Assembly: GCA_907163375.1 (NCBI GenBank)
Contig: CAJQUW010006378.1
Coordinates: 186,001 to 250,000 of the forward strand
DNA: 64,000 nucleotides
Direction: 5' to 3'
From: Prostheceraeus crozeri
Taxonomy: Eukaryota; Platyhelminthes; Polycladida; Euryleptidae
Positions 61,001 to 64,000 of this stretch are shown here, one piece after another. Both the position numbers and the translations under genes were made by a program. Every line of letters starts with the position of its first letter. Position 1 is the first letter of the stretch. A model generated the notes under the pieces. The model worked only from the letters and a program-made list of their open reading frames with translations, was not told the DNA's origin and searched no databases.

Positions 61001-61799
61001 ATGTACCTACTCTATTATTACGATCAAACAACAAACAAATAGAATCACTTTGTTGAATAAATGGTACTCTGGCGTACACAGTTTGTGGCTTGATATCCGT
61101 CGCATGCTTGCACTTTTTCATGCAATAGGGATGGGCCTAACCCCGGACAATGATGAGAAATCAAAAAGCTCAACCTCTGCGCGTACAAGCGTAGTAATGT
61201 GATCATAAATAGAAGAAAATTCACATTTAATGTAGAATTTCTGCATTTTGATTTATTCTGAAAAATAGAAGTTGTGTCGACAGGATCCATTTAACCAATT
61301 TAAATTTCTAAGCGCTAAAGCATCAAACAGAATAATAAAGAAAGTTAAAGAGCACAAGTAGGTTAATAATTGGTTTTTAGTTAACGCAATGAAATGAAGA
61401 CAATATCGTAATGCTTTAAAAGAGAGACATTCCGCATTAGGACAGGCATGTCGGCATCATTGGGCCCCACAAGCCATTCACAAAGTAAAAATGAAATGAC
61501 AATAACCAAGTGTACATTGTATGCAGCCAGCTGCCAGATGACTAATGTCTCAGTATCAGTACAGAACAGAAAGTAATATCTGGTAAGTCAATGAAATATG
61601 CATGTACGCTTGTAAGTCAGATGCTTCAATCGTCCTTACCTCAAGGAAAATTTACTTGAATTTTTGATTTAATAGTCTCCTGATGGCGGTTCAACATTTA
61701 GGTTAATAATAAAAAAATACTCGAAATTATACTTAAATAGAACATGAACGTTGCTGATGAAACATACATGTGTAAAGAAAATTGAGCACTTTTCCTCGA
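58010..61799. other. Non-coding, no supportable gene
   Basis: Short chance frames only; no repeat recognised. Confidence 0.5.
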
Positions 61800-61910
61800 C
61801 CGAGCTCTTCCGGAGTCGGTGTCGCTGTCAGTGACATTTTAGATCCCGACTCCGGAAGTGGCATTTTCTACGATTCTGACTCCGCATCCGAGATTTTTGA
61901 ACCTTTGGTT
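61800..61910. repeat. GACTCCGGA-rich hairpin, possible transposon end
   Basis: CTTCCGGAGTCGG near 61809 is inverted at CCGACTCCGGAAG near 61845, followed by further GACTCCG words. Such GGAGTCGG strings occur at some hAT ends. No boundaries were found. Confidence 0.35.
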
Positions 61911-62348
61911 CTCCACCCAGTCATTAATTACTGAAATCAAACTGGCTGAAATCAAACAAACTTGCTAAAGTCATACTTTGGTCGACACAGGTGTATTCTC
62001 GGATAGAGTGTGTTTTGACCAAAAAATTGAATTGAAACTCAGACCACGGAGATAAATTACCTTGTCTGCGTGTTTGGGTCTACAGATGACTTTCTTCAAT
62101 ACTGATGGTCACGGCCATAACTATTCTCGAGGGACAAGAAGATCAATTTTCCATTGAACGTAATGTAAATTCAAGGCTGAATTCTGACAAGCCAGAAGAT
62201 TGACACCATAGCAAATGTACACAGCCAGTCAGTAAGTTTAGATCGCGAAGAATCGAGCGGTATGAATAATATTTCCATTTGAGGAATTTATCAGGGAGGA
62301 AAATTGAGTTAAAGATATTTACTTGACAGGCCTGTCTGCAATCTGACT

Positions 62349-62517
62349 GTTGAAGTTCGTGGGTTCTCTGATAAGAGCTGCTTCTGCAATGCGCACGCTT
62401 GACCAATCACAGAAGCCAAAGAGAGACGAAAATCGATGTCAATTTCTATTGCTTGCTACCATTGCATACAATGGATGTGATAGGACCATGTTCGCTCTAG
62501 ACTAACCCACACGCAAG
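62349..62517. repeat. Repeat family R1, copy B (uninterrupted)
   Basis: Matches 38030-38176 plus 38435-38452 and reads through GCTCTAGA at 62494-62501 without the M1 insert. It lies 25 bp left of M2 copy B. Confidence 0.65.
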
Positions 62518-62541
62518 CGAATCTATCTCTCTGACTCAGAC

Positions 62542-63545
62542 TTGGGTCGGAACCGGGACCGGCTGAGCGGCTCAGTGGACCGGTCGGATTAGGTTGCCGT
62601 TGGGTTGTGTCGATGTAAGTCGATCAGTCGACTAGCCTCGGTCGAAAGCTGGTCGGTCAATCAAAACTGGTGAAATCAAGTCTGGTGAAACTATGTTAAC
62701 TTAGACGAATTAAGAGATGCAAGACGTTAGGCTTACTAATTTATTTGAATTGAAATTATTCATATGTAGACGAAAGCGTATCCGCATCATACAGAGGTAT
62801 GCTTATCTAATGTAAGATAAAATAGTGGTAGCCCATTAAGACTGATCTACACCCTCGCTAATTTATTCTTAACGCAATGGGTTACATCAACGCAAGCAAA
62901 ATAGGTGAAGTCACGCACAAGCCTAATTCCCAAAGTTTGTAGAATACATTGTTTGAATTTTTATCCAAAATCTGACAGGCCTGTTTCACTCCACCTAATA
63001 ACGATGAGACCTCCCTCTCTCGAGCTTAATTTCCTATAATCCCTGCTGCGCGCCCTGATGAAAGCACTTTAGATGACATGAGTGACAGACCGAATTGGTT
63101 AACATATCACCTAAATTTCTCAATAGGGAATTCATTCTCAATAGGCCCGTCGTTTAATAAACAATTTGAAGAAGGATACTTTGGTTCAGTCATTTTATTA
63201 GGGCCTATATTTCTTTATTTCATTTTGATAAACAATATTTAAAATCAAATAATTTCAAAACCAATTTAGTTTTGAAAAATATCCTAATATATTCAAATGA
63301 GTAGATACGAAAGTAGTTACGAAAAAAGCTGAAAAACTTATTGATATCAAAAAGGTCGAGACCAAGGACCTTCAAATTATAAACCGAAGAACCCTTTGTC
63401 GCATCTTTTTTAATGACAAAATGTAAATTAATAAAAGCCGACCATCCGGTTGGGTTTAGCAGGTCAACCGGCCGGCTAGGTTGACTTCGTCTTGCCGGTT
63501 GCCGGTTGGGTTGGGTCAGAAAGTTCCTGACCGGCTCCAAACCTG
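62542..63545 (+). mobile_element. hAT-like non-autonomous element family M2, copy B (8-bp target duplication)
   Basis: ACTCAGAC occurs at 62534-62541 and 63546-63553, bounding 1004 bp that start TTGGGTCGGAACCGG and end CCGGCTCCAAACCTG, imperfect inverted termini. The body matches copy A at 35362-36423. The 8-bp duplication supports hAT. No coding capacity. Confidence 0.8.
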
Positions 63546-63553
63546 ACTCAGAC

Positions 63554-64000
63554 ACTCAACAGATGCATGTTGAGCCTGCACAAATATGCATACAGGGCAT
63601 ACATTGCGTGATGCATAGCTTTGGCTTGTTATCGCCTATCTTCGATCGTTGTCGACAAAGAATTTCATTTCCGCCCTCTCAATTTTTGCCTACGAAAAAT
63701 GCGCCTTTGCCATAACTGCATTGCAAATCGCTCAATACCAATCACATGCGAAGGATGCACACCAAAATATTTTCTTGGTATATTTCTGTATCAATTTGCA
63801 TGCTTTTCATTTGTCATTTCAAGTGTGGCATGCTTAACATGCTAAAGCCATACCAGCACAATGTTAAAGGAAAGCATCAATCATATCAAAATATGTTTAT
63901 GGCCTTTTGTCAATAAAGATCACACTAATGTCGCATGGCACTTACTACTGTTTTGTAAATAGTTAGATAATGACATTCAAGGGTCAAACTTATAATACTG
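63554..64000. other. Non-coding to window end
   Basis: Three overlapping short frames without any family signal; nothing else recognised. Confidence 0.5.

Noticed and set aside
63220-63555. 111-codon minus-strand frame
   Set aside because: It covers the right end of hAT-like copy B and its start comes from the GC-rich terminal repeat; the matching region of copy A has no equivalent frame.

Overview
The window is animal (metazoan) nuclear DNA, AT-rich and crowded with transposable elements. It holds one host coding exon, the last exon of a DEG/ENaC-type ion channel (40637-41918), with a splice acceptor in front of it. The mix of Tc1/mariner, Penelope-like elements (PLEs), non-LTR retrotransposons, hAT-like miniature elements and a Polinton-like integrated virus-like element suits a marine invertebrate. 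The octamer TAGGCCTA and near variants recur many times, which I associate with echinoderm genomes; that is weak, memory-based evidence.

Layout. 1-1004: right part of a Tc1 element with an uninterrupted DD34E transposase; its right end sits at a TA inside a gene of the next unit. 1005 to about 11665: a very AT-rich virus-like element (Polinton/Maverick-adintovirus type), treated as a fossil. Its parts are a coiled-coil fibre-like gene, two unrecognised genes, a protein-primed type B DNA polymerase with an endonuclease VII-like zinc motif, a packaging ATPase, a penton-like capsid candidate, an unrecognised helical protein and a membrane protein, followed by terminal repeats. It is broken (about ten breaks) and its left part lies beyond the window. 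11.7-16 kb: three short fold-back elements, each with 12-15 bp target duplications and a CTGANGA-hairpin-GAAA (hammerhead-like) motif of the kind I associate with PLE ends. 19-21.3 kb: a decayed LINE and a decayed PLE. 22-33 kb: a small 8-bp-TSD miniature element, a long-inverted-repeat element and two LINE scraps. 33.1-35.1 kb: a 5'-truncated LINE with a 605-codon open reverse transcriptase frame. 35.4-36.4 and 62.5-63.5 kb: two copies of a 1-kb hAT-like non-autonomous element. 38 kb: a repeat carrying a nested miniature element, with the matching empty site at 62.5 kb. 43.4-44.2 kb: a near-perfect 351-bp-arm palindrome. 47.26-49.50 kb: a PLE with a 714-codon open frame (reverse transcriptase plus GIY-YIG nuclease), a 14-bp TSD and 28-bp inverted repeats. 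The rest is non-coding DNA in which I see no supportable gene.

How parts relate. The PLE at 47 kb is the only visible source of PLE-type reverse transcriptase and GIY-YIG nuclease. The fold-back elements and the 20.7-21.3 kb relic look like products of PLE machinery, though probably of another PLE lineage, since the 47 kb copy shows no such hairpin motif. The hAT-like elements encode nothing and must have used a transposase from elsewhere. No prokaryotic features, CRISPR arrays or rRNA genes were seen; tRNA genes were not ruled out.
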